Shown one piece after another: positions 33,491-42,123 of a stretch of 64,000 nt of DNA. The stretch covers positions 1-64,000 of the forward strand of contig NZ_FOFR01000029.1 of the NCBI RefSeq assembly GCF_900110955.1, read 5' to 3'. The notes beneath the pieces were generated by a model. It was not told the DNA's origin, did not search any database, and saw nothing but the letters and a program-made list of their open reading frames with translations. The position numbers were made by a program, and so were the translations under genes. Origin of the DNA: Lentzea xinjiangensis (lineage in GTDB: Bacteria; Actinomycetota; Actinomycetes; Mycobacteriales; Pseudonocardiaceae). Each line of letters opens with the position of its first letter. Position 1 is the stretch's first letter.

Positions 33491-34984
33491 TCATACCCCT
33501 TTCCGGTCCGGAACGGTGCGGCGCCCGTCGGCGGACAGTGCGTGGATGTCTCGGATGATCTTGGTGGTGGAGCGGCCGTCGACGGTGCTGAGCAGCTCGA
33601 CGCGACCGCCGAGCCGTTCGACCAGCGGCGCTTCCGGCAGGTTCGCGACGGTGTAGTCGTCACCCTTGACGTAGACCTCGGGCCGCAGCCGCTCGATCAG
33701 CTCGGTCGGGCTGTCTGCGTCGAAGGGCACCACGACGTCGACGCAGCCGAGCGCGGCCAGCACCCGCATCCGTTCCGCCAGCGGGATCACCGGCCGGGAC
33801 GGCCCCTTGAGCCTGCGCACGCTCTCGTCGGCGTTCACCCCCACCACGAGCAGCTCGCCGAACGCCTTCGCCCTGCTGAGCAGGGAGACGTGCCCTCCGT
33901 GCAGGATGTCGAAGCAACCGTTGGTGAACACCACCCGGTAGCCGCGGCCCGCCACGTCGGTGAGCCAGGCGGGCAGCTCGCCGCCGGGCAGGATCGTGCC
34001 GGTGCCGGCCAGCCTCCGCCGCAGTTCCGCCGGATCGCAGATCGCCGTGCCCGGCTGGCGCACCACGGTTCCCGCCGCCGCGGAAGCGAACTCCGCCGCC
34101 GAGGCCGGGTCGGCGCCGGCGGCCAATGCCAGCGCGATCGCCGCTGTGAAGGTGTCCCCGGCACCGACTGTCGTCTCGGCTTCGCGACCGGTCGCGTAGG
34201 TCCGCACGCTCGGCCGCCCGGCCTGCAGCACCACCGCGCCGTCCCGGTCCAGAGTGACCGCGACGATGTCGGCACCGCTGCGCTCCAGCAGCAGCTCCTC
34301 GCGGTCCGCGACCTGGCGCACCCGCTCGCCGGGCGAGGCGAGCTGGGGTTCACCCAGGAGCGCGACGGCCTCGGCGTAGTTCGGCTTGACCACGGCCGGG
34401 TGCAGCGGCCGGAACGCGGCCGGCGTCCGCGAGTCCACGGCGAGCGGCGGGCGGCGGGCGGAACGGGCCAGCGACCTGGTGACCGACTCGACGAAGGTGC
34501 CGTAGCCGTAGTCGCAGGCGATCACCAGGTCGCACGAAAGGAGCTCTTCGGTCAGCCGGGCGGCCAGTTCGGCCGCGGCGGCAGTGCCGATCGGCTTCTT
34601 GCTGCCCTCGTCCAGCCGCAGCAGCATCTGCTGCTGGGCCAGCACCCGGCGCTTGACCACCGTTGCCCGACTCTCGTCTGTCACCAGGTGGTCGGTGCCG
34701 ACCCCGGCGGAGGCCACCGCCGCACGCAGCTGCTGGCCGGCGGTGTCCGCGCCGACCACGGCGAGCAGCCGCGGTTCGGCGCCGAGCGAGCGGAGGTTCG
34801 CTGCCACGTTCGCCGCGCCGCCGCACTGGTCGTGCTCGCCGACCAGGTCGAGCGTCGGCACCGGAGCTTCCCTGCACATCCCGACGGGCACGCCGGTGAG
34901 ATACCTGTCGAGAATCGCGTCTCCGACGACCGCCACCCGCAGCCCCCTGACGGCGGCCAGCAAGCCGAGCAGATCGCCGTTCAC
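33491..34984 (-). CDS. blmC: bifunctional sugar kinase/nucleotidyltransferase (BlmC, HldE-like)
   Basis: A 497-residue protein with the HldE plan. Residues ~1-310 are a ribokinase/PfkB kinase (VAVVGDAILDRYLTGVPVGM; DQCGGAANVAANLRSLGAEP; signature ETTVGAGDTFTAAIALALAA with the catalytic Asp). Residues ~345-480 are a cytidylyltransferase-like domain (VVFTNGCFDILHGGHVSLLS containing the HxGH motif, VVGVNADESVRRLKGPSRPV, YVKGDDYTVANLPEAPLVER). BlmC of Streptomyces verticillus has the same length and layout and is thought to make the NDP-sugar used for the gulose/mannose disaccharide. GTG 34984 overlaps the blmD stop (GTGA). Confidence 0.9.
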   Translation of the reverse strand: MNGDLLGLLAAVRGLRVAVVGDAILDRYLTGVPVGMCREAPVPTLDLVGEHDQCGGAANVAANLRSLGAEPRLLAVVGADTAGQQLRAAVASAGVGTDHLVTDESRATVVKRRVLAQQQMLLRLDEGSKKPIGTAAAAELAARLTEELLSCDLVIACDYGYGTFVESVTRSLARSARRPPLAVDSRTPAAFRPLHPAVVKPNYAEAVALLGEPQLASPGERVRQVADREELLLERSGADIVAVTLDRDGAVVLQAGRPSVRTYATGREAETTVGAGDTFTAAIALALAAGADPASAAEFASAAAGTVVRQPGTAICDPAELRRRLAGTGTILPGGELPAWLTDVAGRGYRVVFTNGCFDILHGGHVSLLSRAKAFGELLVVGVNADESVRRLKGPSRPVIPLAERMRVLAALGCVDVVVPFDADSPTELIERLRPEVYVKGDDYTVANLPEAPLVERLGGRVELLSTVDGRSTTKIIRDIHALSADGRRTVPDRKGV

Positions 34985-36615
34985 GACGCGGTCCCAGGCT
35001 CGCGCCGTCGCACGATCATGTGCGGCAGCACCAAGTGGTCGAGTCCCGCGTCCAGCAAGGTCCGCACGGCGTCCTGCGGGGTTTCGGCGATCGGCTCACC
35101 CTTGGTGTTCAGGCTCGTGTTCAGCACCATGGGCACCCCGGTCCGGTCCTCGAACGCGCGGATCAGGTCGTAGTAGGCGGGGTTGTCCTCGCGACGGACC
35201 GTCTGCAGGCGCGCGGTGCCGTCCACGTGCGTCACCGCGGGTACCCCCGGTTTGAGCACCGGAGCCGCGCGAAGCATGAAGGGGCTGTCGGACACGCCGA
35301 ACCACTCGGTCGCCCGCTCGTTGCGCACTGACGGCGCGAACGGGCGGAAGTGTTCCCTCAGCTTGATCTCCGAGTTCAACCGGTCCCGCATCGTGGGGCT
35401 GCGCGGGTCGGCAAGGATGCTGCGGTGCCCGAGCGCGCGGGGCCCGATCTCCGCAGCCCCGTCGAACCAGCCGATGACAGCGCCCCCGGCGATCAGATCC
35501 GCCGCGCGCCCCACGTAGTTGTCGACGACCTCCACCGAGATCTCGTCGCGGTGCTCGTCCAGGGCGCTCTGAACGGCCTGTTCCGGATACTGCCGGACCG
35601 AGTACATCAGCTCGGTGTTCGGGTGCGACTGCCTCGGGTGGCCCAGGACGTGGTGCCAGTACCACAGGGCGGCGCCGATCGCGGTCCCGTCGTCGCCGCA
35701 GGCGGGGTAGAAGTGGATCCGCTCGAACGCCGACGCGGCGAACGCCGGCTCGGTGCCGACCACGTTCAGCGCGGTGCCGCCGGACAGGCACAAGTTCGGC
35801 CCGATCCCGGCGCGCGCGGCGATCGGGCCGAGCTGGGCGAACAGCTCCATCAGCTGGATGTCCAGGCCGCGCTGGATGTAGTGCGCCAGGCGAGCGTTGA
35901 GTTCCCTGTCGCCGACCTTGACGGGCACGGGGTCTTTGTCGGCCAGGGCGACCAGTTCGTCAAACCGGGTGATGCCGGTGAGGTCGACTTCGCTCGCCCC
36001 TTCGGACTCGCCGTACGGTGCCAGTCCCATGACCTTGCCGGCGCCGACGATGCTCGAACCGAACATCGCCTCGGCCACGTAGCAGTAGCCGACGTTGGCG
36101 GTGAACCAGCTGTCGAAGTCACGCCGCAACGGCATCAGCTTGGAGCCACGGCCCAGGTAGGCACGGCAGCCGAGGGGGTCGATGGCCACCGACACCGCGG
36201 TGTCGAACGGCGAGGTGTAGAAGCTCGAGGCGGCGTGCAGCAGGTGGTGTTCCGGGTTGACCGTGCACGGGATCTGCCGGCCGTGGATGCTGACCCGCGC
36301 GTTGCGCTGGTCCACCCAGAACTCGAGCCAGGTCTCCTTGAGATCGGACCCGTGCAGCAGCGCGATGTCCGGCGAGTCCATGTTGTGCAGGTTGCACAAC
36401 AGCACGTGGTCCACATCGGACAGTGAAAGCCCCGCCTGGTCCAGCAGCTCGGCGAGGTCCGCCTCCCGCAGTCCCGGGTGTTTCTTGATCCGGGAGAACC
36501 GCTCGGTGGTGACGAAGCCCGCCACCCTGCCCTCGCGGAGCAGGACGGCCGCGCCGTCGTGGTTGAAGTTGACCGCCAGGATGGTGCGGACCGCGTCCGG
36601 TTGCCCGCTGCTCAC
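34981..36615 (-). CDS. blmD: carbamoyltransferase (BlmD)
   Basis: A 544-residue NodU/TobZ-family O-carbamoyltransferase. The N-terminal actin-like domain has ILAVNFNHDGAAVLLREGRV and RFSRIKKHPGL, then the metal-binding His pair NPEHHLLHAASSFYTSPFDT and VGAGKVMGLAPYGESEG. The C-terminal part has NLCLSGGTALNVVGTEPAFA, GPRALGHRSILADPRSPTMR, the carbamoyl-site KLREHFRPFAPSV and MVLNTSLNTKGEPIAETPQD. By analogy with BlmD it transfers carbamoyl from carbamoyl phosphate to O-3 of the mannose unit. It overlaps blmC and blmE by four bases each. Length matches BlmD (about 545). Confidence 0.92.
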   Translation of the reverse strand: MSSGQPDAVRTILAVNFNHDGAAVLLREGRVAGFVTTERFSRIKKHPGLREADLAELLDQAGLSLSDVDHVLLCNLHNMDSPDIALLHGSDLKETWLEFWVDQRNARVSIHGRQIPCTVNPEHHLLHAASSFYTSPFDTAVSVAIDPLGCRAYLGRGSKLMPLRRDFDSWFTANVGYCYVAEAMFGSSIVGAGKVMGLAPYGESEGASEVDLTGITRFDELVALADKDPVPVKVGDRELNARLAHYIQRGLDIQLMELFAQLGPIAARAGIGPNLCLSGGTALNVVGTEPAFAASAFERIHFYPACGDDGTAIGAALWYWHHVLGHPRQSHPNTELMYSVRQYPEQAVQSALDEHRDEISVEVVDNYVGRAADLIAGGAVIGWFDGAAEIGPRALGHRSILADPRSPTMRDRLNSEIKLREHFRPFAPSVRNERATEWFGVSDSPFMLRAAPVLKPGVPAVTHVDGTARLQTVRREDNPAYYDLIRAFEDRTGVPMVLNTSLNTKGEPIAETPQDAVRTLLDAGLDHLVLPHMIVRRREPGTAS

Positions 36616-37757
36616 GATAGGACCTCGATTCTGCGTGCGCCGGTCTCACCGAGCCGCCGGGCGACGGCGGCCCACACCCGCTCGACGGCCAGGTCGGTCA
36701 GGCACCTCGGGTAGGGCCCGTCGGGCGATGTGTAGGAAAGGGGGCAGCCGTGTGCGCAGACCCGGACGGAGACGTCCTCCGCCGGGTTGGTGGCCGCCTG
36801 GCAGGGGTAGCGCAGCGAGACGGCCGTGTGGTGCGGGTACACCCGCGTCCACAGGAACTCAGTCCCGGTCGGGCCGTAGACGACCACGGTCGGCGTGCGC
36901 ACCGCCGCGGCAACGTGCGCCAGCGACGAGTCGTTGCCGACCAGCAGGTCCATCGCGGCCAGCAGGTTCGCGGTCGCGTCGAGGGAGGTGTCCGTGACCA
37001 CCTCGACGCGCGCACCCTGCTGCGCTCCGGTGACGGCCGCGGCCAAGCGGAGCAGGTCGTCGCGTTCGGACCGGTCACCGAGCAGGTAGCAGGTGGCGCC
37101 GGTGTGGCGGACCACCAGCCTGCAGAGCTCGGCGTAGCTGCCGAGCGGCCACCGCCGGTTCCAGTGCCGGGCGCCACCGGGGTGCACGGCGATCCTGGGC
37201 GTGCCGGCGACCAGTCGCGGTGGTGGTGTGCCACTGCGCGGCAACGCCGGCACCACCTCGTGCGCCCGGAGCCTGCCCGGCAGGCCGAGTGCCCCGGCCA
37301 GTGCCGACGCGTGGTCGAAGAGGTCCGGCAGGCCGAACACCGGGCGAGGCAGCCGGAGCGGGTGCGTGAGGTCGCCCACGCGCACCCCCGGCCCCGGCAA
37401 GCCCAGGCGGACCGGGATCCCGGCCTGCCTGGCCTCGGCCGCGCCCAGTCCCCTGCTGTCCGGGTCGACGAAGCACACCTGAGCCCCGCCGATGGCGAGG
37501 CGCTCGGTGAACCGCGCCCAGCCGTCCGCGTCCTGCTCACCTGGATCCGGGCAGGGCAGCACGGCCGTGGCGTAGCTGTGCCGCGCGAAGAACTCGCCGA
37601 ACCGGGCGGCCAGTGAACGGCCGGTCACGACGGTGATCGCCGCCTCCGGGTAGGCCCGGCGCAACAAGGCGAACGCGATGTTGCGCTGCACGAGGTCGCC
37701 GAGACCCGGCGCGGCGAGCCGCGCGAACACGTACACCTCGGACTCCACCACTGCCAT
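36612..37757 (-). CDS. blmE: GT9 heptosyltransferase-like glycosyltransferase (BlmE)
   Basis: A ~381-residue GT-B enzyme of the ADP-heptose:LPS heptosyltransferase family. The N-terminal half has VYVFARLAAPGLGDLVQRNI and EAAITVVTGRSLAARFGEFF. The C-terminal donor-binding half has IAVHPGGARHWNRRWPLGSY and the signature LVGNDSSLAHVAAAVRTPTV, then VVYGPTGTEFLW, and a Cys-containing tail (CQAATNPAEDVSVRVCAHGC). It is expected to add one sugar of the disaccharide to the hydroxyhistidine. Possible starts are GTG 37778, ATG 37757 and GTG 37751; GGAGG lies directly before 37757 and at ideal distance from 37751. Its stop overlaps the GTG of blmD. Confidence 0.87.
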   Translation of the reverse strand: MAVVESEVYVFARLAAPGLGDLVQRNIAFALLRRAYPEAAITVVTGRSLAARFGEFFARHSYATAVLPCPDPGEQDADGWARFTERLAIGGAQVCFVDPDSRGLGAAEARQAGIPVRLGLPGPGVRVGDLTHPLRLPRPVFGLPDLFDHASALAGALGLPGRLRAHEVVPALPRSGTPPPRLVAGTPRIAVHPGGARHWNRRWPLGSYAELCRLVVRHTGATCYLLGDRSERDDLLRLAAAVTGAQQGARVEVVTDTSLDATANLLAAMDLLVGNDSSLAHVAAAVRTPTVVVYGPTGTEFLWTRVYPHHTAVSLRYPCQAATNPAEDVSVRVCAHGCPLSYTSPDGPYPRCLTDLAVERVWAAVARRLGETGARRIEVLS

Positions 37758-37787
37758 GCCTCCGTAGCTTCGACCCACGTCCTTCGG

Positions 37788-38372
37788 TCACACCTCGCGA
37801 ACGGTCAAGCTCCCTTGGCCCGTCAACGTGGCCAGATCGATCGACGCGGTGCAGGTGACCGGGACGAAGTCCAGCTCCAGGGCCCCGCTGAGGCGGATCT
37901 CCCCCGTTCCCGCGGTGAAGTCCGCGCCGGAGAGCGCGCAGTCCTCCGGAACCAGCTCCACCCCCAGTTCGGTGCCGCCGTCGGTGTCGGTGAACCGGAG
38001 GAAGACGAACCCGCGCTCGACGGCCTCGCCGAGCGCGGCCGCCGTGCGGTCGGGGCGCAGCGACGCTTCGACCGGGTGCTGCCCGGCGGAGAGCCGGTCC
38101 ACCAAGGTCGGCACGCCCGCGTACGGGTCGTCGACCTCCTCGGCCAGGCCGTCCGGGTGCTCAGCCATGAACTGCCGCAGGCTCAGCGGTCGCATGTCGG
38201 TCCACACCTCGTCGATGTGGGCGAGGCACTCCTCACGGCTGCCGCTCTTGCCCGCGGCGGTCCAGCCGCCGGGCATGTCCTGGTCGGCGGGCCAGATCGA
38301 GTACTGCTCTTCTGCGTTGATGACGACGTGGTAGGTACGGTCGTCGGTGACGTCGTCCACAGGTTTGGTCAC
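37788..38372 (-). CDS. MbtH-like protein with extra C-terminal domain
   Basis: A 194-residue protein starting [20 protein letters not shown]. Residues ~10-75 are a complete MbtH domain ([20 protein letters not shown] and [20 protein letters not shown]), with the Ser and Trp residues that pack on adenylation domains. MbtH proteins are normally ~70 residues. Here another ~115 residues follow ([60 protein letters not shown]), a beta-rich region I do not recognise. It should act as the activator of A domains in the cluster. GTG 38372 has AGGAG eight bases upstream; the longer frame is GC-rich non-coding-like and rejected. It is separated from the oxygenase gene by 92 bases, the widest gap in the cluster. 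Confidence 0.87.
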   Translation of the reverse strand: MTKPVDDVTDDRTYHVVINAEEQYSIWPADQDMPGGWTAAGKSGSREECLAHIDEVWTDMRPLSLRQFMAEHPDGLAEEVDDPYAGVPTLVDRLSAGQHPVEASLRPDRTAAALGEAVERGFVFLRFTDTDGGTELGVELVPEDCALSGADFTAGTGEIRLSGALELDFVPVTCTASIDLATLTGQGSLTVREV

Positions 38373-38464
38373 GGAACAGCTCCTGCTCGGGTTGCGGGAC
38401 GGGTGTTCGGGCTCGTCAGGGGTGAAGGGCGGCCGGAGCAAAGGGGGTGGACGGGCATTCCGGG

Positions 38465-39508
38465 TCACCGGTTCGCCCCGTCCCGCACCGCGTCCCATGT
38501 GAGCGGGCCGCCCATGCCGACCACGACCTGGCGTTCGCCCGTGAAGGGCTCGCGGCCGTGCGCGGCCAGCAGGTTGTCCACCACCAGGACGTCGCCCCGC
38601 TCCCACGGCACCGCGACGCGCTCAGCGGCGTAGGCCGACCGGAGGTGGTCCAGGTCCTCGGCGAGAATCGGGGAGCCGTCCCCGTAGCAGGTCGTCGCGG
38701 GCAGGTCCGCCTCCGTCAGCCGACCACCGACCTCGGCGGTGACCTGCGCGGGCAGGCTTCTGGGGTGGAAGAAGACCGCGTGGTTGAACCACACCCTGTC
38801 GCCGGTATCGGGGTGCACGGCGAGCGCGGGCCGGACCTGACTGGTGCGCAGCCGGTCGCGTTCGCCCCATTCGACCTCGAGGTCCTGCTCGCGGCAGTAC
38901 TCCTCGACGTCGGCGCGCTGCTGGGTTTGGAACGCCTCCTGCCACGACATGCCCAGCCCGGTGCCGTAGTTGCGCACGTAGCGCACACCGTGTTCGGCGA
39001 ACCCGGCCAGCACCTCCGGCCTGATCCGGCCGAGCACCCGGCGGGTGTCCGCAAGGGTCGTCGCGCCCCCCGTCGCCGGTGGCCGCAGGCAGCAGAACAC
39101 CAGCCGCCGGGGAAACGCCCGCTGGTAGGAGTTCTCGCAGTGCAGCACGATGGTCTGGTCAGCGGGGTGGTCGGTGGCGGTGTAGATCCGGTCGCCGAGC
39201 TCGGTCCGCGGGGAGGACCGCTCGAGGTAGGGGCTCGGTGCCCCGGCGAACGCCTCCAGCACCGCGGCGAAGCCGTTCAGGTCGACGTCGAAGCCCCGGA
39301 ACAGCACGGCGCCGTGCGCGTCGAGCCAGGACCGCACCGTGCCGGCCGCCTCCGTCGCCCAGCGGGCGAGGTCGAGCCCGGACTCGGTGGCAACCACGCG
39401 CAACGGGAGCGTGGCACCGTCCGGTGGCCCGATCGGCCGGACCCAGTAACCGAGGTCCGCCGACACCCTCCGCCGCTGACCGGCCCGGGGTCCGCCGGGC
39501 GCTGTCAC
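38465..39508 (-). CDS. SyrP-like Fe(II)/2-oxoglutarate oxygenase (TauD family)
   Basis: A 347-residue TauD-family protein. The core has [40 protein letters not shown], the iron motif [20 protein letters not shown] (HxE), [12 protein letters not shown], and the second iron His and the 2OG Arg in [40 protein letters not shown] is typical of the SyrP/KtzP subgroup, where the second ligand is Glu. SyrP hydroxylates carrier-bound aspartate in syringomycin; SyrP-like genes accompany bleomycin clusters, with substrate unproven. GTG 39508 overlaps the blmIII stop (GTGA). The much longer frame upstream lies inside blmIII and is rejected. Confidence 0.87.
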   Translation of the reverse strand: MTAPGGPRAGQRRRVSADLGYWVRPIGPPDGATLPLRVVATESGLDLARWATEAAGTVRSWLDAHGAVLFRGFDVDLNGFAAVLEAFAGAPSPYLERSSPRTELGDRIYTATDHPADQTIVLHCENSYQRAFPRRLVFCCLRPPATGGATTLADTRRVLGRIRPEVLAGFAEHGVRYVRNYGTGLGMSWQEAFQTQQRADVEEYCREQDLEVEWGERDRLRTSQVRPALAVHPDTGDRVWFNHAVFFHPRSLPAQVTAEVGGRLTEADLPATTCYGDGSPILAEDLDHLRSAYAAERVAVPWERGDVLVVDNLLAAHGREPFTGERQVVVGMGGPLTWDAVRDGANR

Positions 39509-42123
39509 CGCTGCCCCCCGGAGGCCGGGCCCAGCCGGTCGCCGGGGTCGGGGATCCGCCGGGTTCCGTTCCGGTCCCCCTGCCTCACCGGCATCCCGCC
39601 GAGCAGGGCGTGCGCGAACCTGTCGTCGGGGTGCAGCCGCAGCGGCCCGTCCAGCTCGGCGGGGTTCAGCGTGCCCACCGGGCAGAGCCCGAGGCCGACC
39701 TCCGCCGCGACGGACATCAGCAGCTGGGTCATCGCCCCGGCCTCGAACACCGAGAACTCCCACGCCAGCTCGCCGTAGAGCGGGGTGATCGCGTCCATCC
39801 GGCTGATCAGGTAGATCGCGAACGCCGACTCCTCCAGCACGGCGCGGTTGATGTCGGCGTGCGCGGCGGCCGGGATCCCGATGCCGGGGCTGACCGGCAC
39901 CAGTTCCGCGCGGTCGGGATGTACGTAGTAGGTGCCTGCGTCGAGGTCCCGCACTCGGCCCGGTGCCACGTCCAGATAGGCGCCCAGCGGGTACGCCCCG
40001 CCCGCGGAGGGGTACCAGTACTTGGTCTCGCCGCCCAGGTCGGTCGTCCGCAGTGCGCCGAGCAGCGCCGCGAGGTCGGCGAAAACGACTGGTGCGGAAG
40101 AGAAGTGCCGTTCGCTGCGGCGCGTGCGAACCCTGGCGTCGGCACTCCCGCCGAGGCTGATGCCGGCCGTCCTGTCGTGCTCGTGCCGCACCCCGGTGCG
40201 CTTGTCCTTGAAGACCTGGCGTTCCACCAAGCCGATCAGCAGATCCCCTGCCGTGGCCGAAGAAGACGGTGGCGCCTGCTCCGGCTGCCCGGAACCGGTG
40301 CTCCTGGCGAGGTGCGGGCCGATCAGCACCGCGATCGAGGGGAACCTCAGGAGGTCTTCCACCGCCACCTCGATGCCGAGCTCGTCCTCCGCCAGCGTGG
40401 CCAGCCGCACCAGCTCGACCGAGGTGGCGCCGAGGTCGAGCAGGTTCATGTCCGGCTCGATGTCGCTGACCCCCAGCACGCGACAGGCGATCGCGGTGGC
40501 CGCGGCGAGCAGTCCCGCGTCGGTGCCCGACGCAGGGGTGGTTTTCGCCGTCTCGGGCGCCGCCGCGGCCTGGCTGTGCACCGCGGCCAGTGCCTGTCGG
40601 TCCACGCATCCGTCGGGAGTGAGCGGAAAGCGGTCCACGACGTCGATCCGGCCGGGCAGCAGGTACGGCGAGACCTTGCGGCGCAGCTGGCCGAGCAGCT
40701 CGACCTCGGTCGTGCTCACCCCCGGGCGGAGACGGACGAAGCCGAGCGACTCGGTGCCCTCGCCTGTGGTGACGACCGCGGCCGCGAGAGCCTCCGGCAA
40801 GGCGGCCAGGGCCACCTCGGTGTCGTGCACGTGCAACCGCCGGCCGTGCACCAGCAACTGCGCCGACTCGTCGCCGACGACCTCCACGACACCGTCCGGG
40901 AGAACCCGCCCGTACCGGGCGGTGCGGAGCAGCCGCTCACCGGTCTCTGGATGGGTCACGCCGGAGTCGTCCCCGCCGTCGAGGGGCTCGGCCACCAGCC
41001 CGCCGCAGTGGACCAGGCCGGTCACCCAGGCCGGGCAGACGCTCCCGTTTTCGGCCAGCACGTGGAGGCGCTGGTTGCGCATCGGCCGGCCGATCGGCAC
41101 CGTCGGCGTCTCCGGCGGCTCACCGGTGAGCTCGTGGCAGGCGACCCACGGGCCGTGCGGTTCGGCGGCGGACAGGTTCGCCACGGTGATCTCCGCGTGC
41201 GCCACGTCGCGCAGCCGGCGGACGAGGGCCGTCGGAAGCCGTTCGCCGCTGAGCAGGACGAGCCTCAGGTGGTCCGGCAACCCCTCGCCCCGGCGTTCGA
41301 GCTCGGTGACCAGCAGGTCCAGGACAGTTGGCGTGGAGTGCCACACGGTGACCCGCTGCCGCGTCACCAGGTCCGGCCAGGAGGTGGGATCCCGCAGGTC
41401 GACGTCCTCACCGAAGACCAGCGCGGCGCCGGTCAGCAGGCCGAGCGCGGTCTCCTGGACGCCTCGCCCTGACGTGACCGGGGTCAGCGCGGTCATCCGG
41501 TCGGCCGGGCCCACGGCGAACCGGTCCGCCAGGTCGGCCGCCAGGTTGAGCAGGTCCCGGTGCCGCAGGACGGTGCCCGCCTCACCGGCCACGCACGCGG
41601 CGTCGTGGCCGTCCGTCCGGTCCGGCGGAGCGAACGGCGTCCGCGCCTCCGGCACGTCGTCCACCGCGAGCACACCGAGGCCTTCCGGCCAGCGCAGCCG
41701 GTCGAGCAGCCGGGTCTGGGTGACGACGACGGACACGTCCGCCTGGTCAGTCATCTCCCACCGGGCAGCATGGCCCGCAGCGGGGTCGACCAGCAGCGCG
41801 AGCGCGCCGGCCCGGAAAACGCCCAGCAAGCCGACGACCTGGTCGATGCCCGGTTCCACGCACAGCGCGACCCGCTCCCCCACGGCCACCTGCCGGTCCA
41901 GCAGGGCAGCGGCCAGGCGGTCGGCGGCCGCGAGCAGCTCCGTTCGCGTCAGTTCACGGGCCGGTTCCAGTGCGGCGATCCCGGTGCCCTGACCGGCCGC
42001 CAGCGCGGCCACCGCGTCCGCCACGGTCCCCTGCGGGATGTCGCCGGTCAGCTCGTTCATGCCGCGCAGCAGTTCTCGCTGCTCGACGGGGAGCAGCGAC
42101 AAGCCTTGATCGGCCATGCTCAT
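39505..42123 (-). CDS. blmIII: NRPS with degenerate A domain, carrier and thiazoline oxidase (BlmIII-like)
   Basis: An 872-residue protein with three parts. Residues ~25-540 are an adenylation-like domain that has lost key motifs: the glycine-rich A3 loop is AACVAGEAGTVLRHRDLLN and the A10 motif is LTPDGCVDRQAL, where the catalytic Lys is Cys. Residues ~545-620 are a PCP with an intact Ser (NLLDLGATSVELVRL). Residues ~640-860 are an FMN-dependent McbC/SagB-type oxidase (RRSERHFSSAPVVFADLAAL; TKYWYPSAGGAYPLGAYLDV). This is the BlmIII (NRPS-0) layout, where the A domain is silent, the PCP is loaded in trans by the BlmIV Cys-A domain, and the oxidase turns thiazoline into thiazole. ATG 42123 overlaps the blmIV stop. 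Confidence 0.92.
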   Translation of the reverse strand: MSMADQGLSLLPVEQRELLRGMNELTGDIPQGTVADAVAALAAGQGTGIAALEPARELTRTELLAAADRLAAALLDRQVAVGERVALCVEPGIDQVVGLLGVFRAGALALLVDPAAGHAARWEMTDQADVSVVVTQTRLLDRLRWPEGLGVLAVDDVPEARTPFAPPDRTDGHDAACVAGEAGTVLRHRDLLNLAADLADRFAVGPADRMTALTPVTSGRGVQETALGLLTGAALVFGEDVDLRDPTSWPDLVTRQRVTVWHSTPTVLDLLVTELERRGEGLPDHLRLVLLSGERLPTALVRRLRDVAHAEITVANLSAAEPHGPWVACHELTGEPPETPTVPIGRPMRNQRLHVLAENGSVCPAWVTGLVHCGGLVAEPLDGGDDSGVTHPETGERLLRTARYGRVLPDGVVEVVGDESAQLLVHGRRLHVHDTEVALAALPEALAAAVVTTGEGTESLGFVRLRPGVSTTEVELLGQLRRKVSPYLLPGRIDVVDRFPLTPDGCVDRQALAAVHSQAAAAPETAKTTPASGTDAGLLAAATAIACRVLGVSDIEPDMNLLDLGATSVELVRLATLAEDELGIEVAVEDLLRFPSIAVLIGPHLARSTGSGQPEQAPPSSSATAGDLLIGLVERQVFKDKRTGVRHEHDRTAGISLGGSADARVRTRRSERHFSSAPVVFADLAALLGALRTTDLGGETKYWYPSAGGAYPLGAYLDVAPGRVRDLDAGTYYVHPDRAELVPVSPGIGIPAAAHADINRAVLEESAFAIYLISRMDAITPLYGELAWEFSVFEAGAMTQLLMSVAAEVGLGLCPVGTLNPAELDGPLRLHPDDRFAHALLGGMPVRQGDRNGTRRIPDPGDRLGPASGGQR

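Noticed and set aside
38465-40609. A 714-codon minus-strand frame covering the SyrP-like gene and part of blmIII
   Set aside because: Only the part from GTG 39508 reads as a TauD-family protein; the rest is out of frame with the blmIII oxidase domain that occupies that region.
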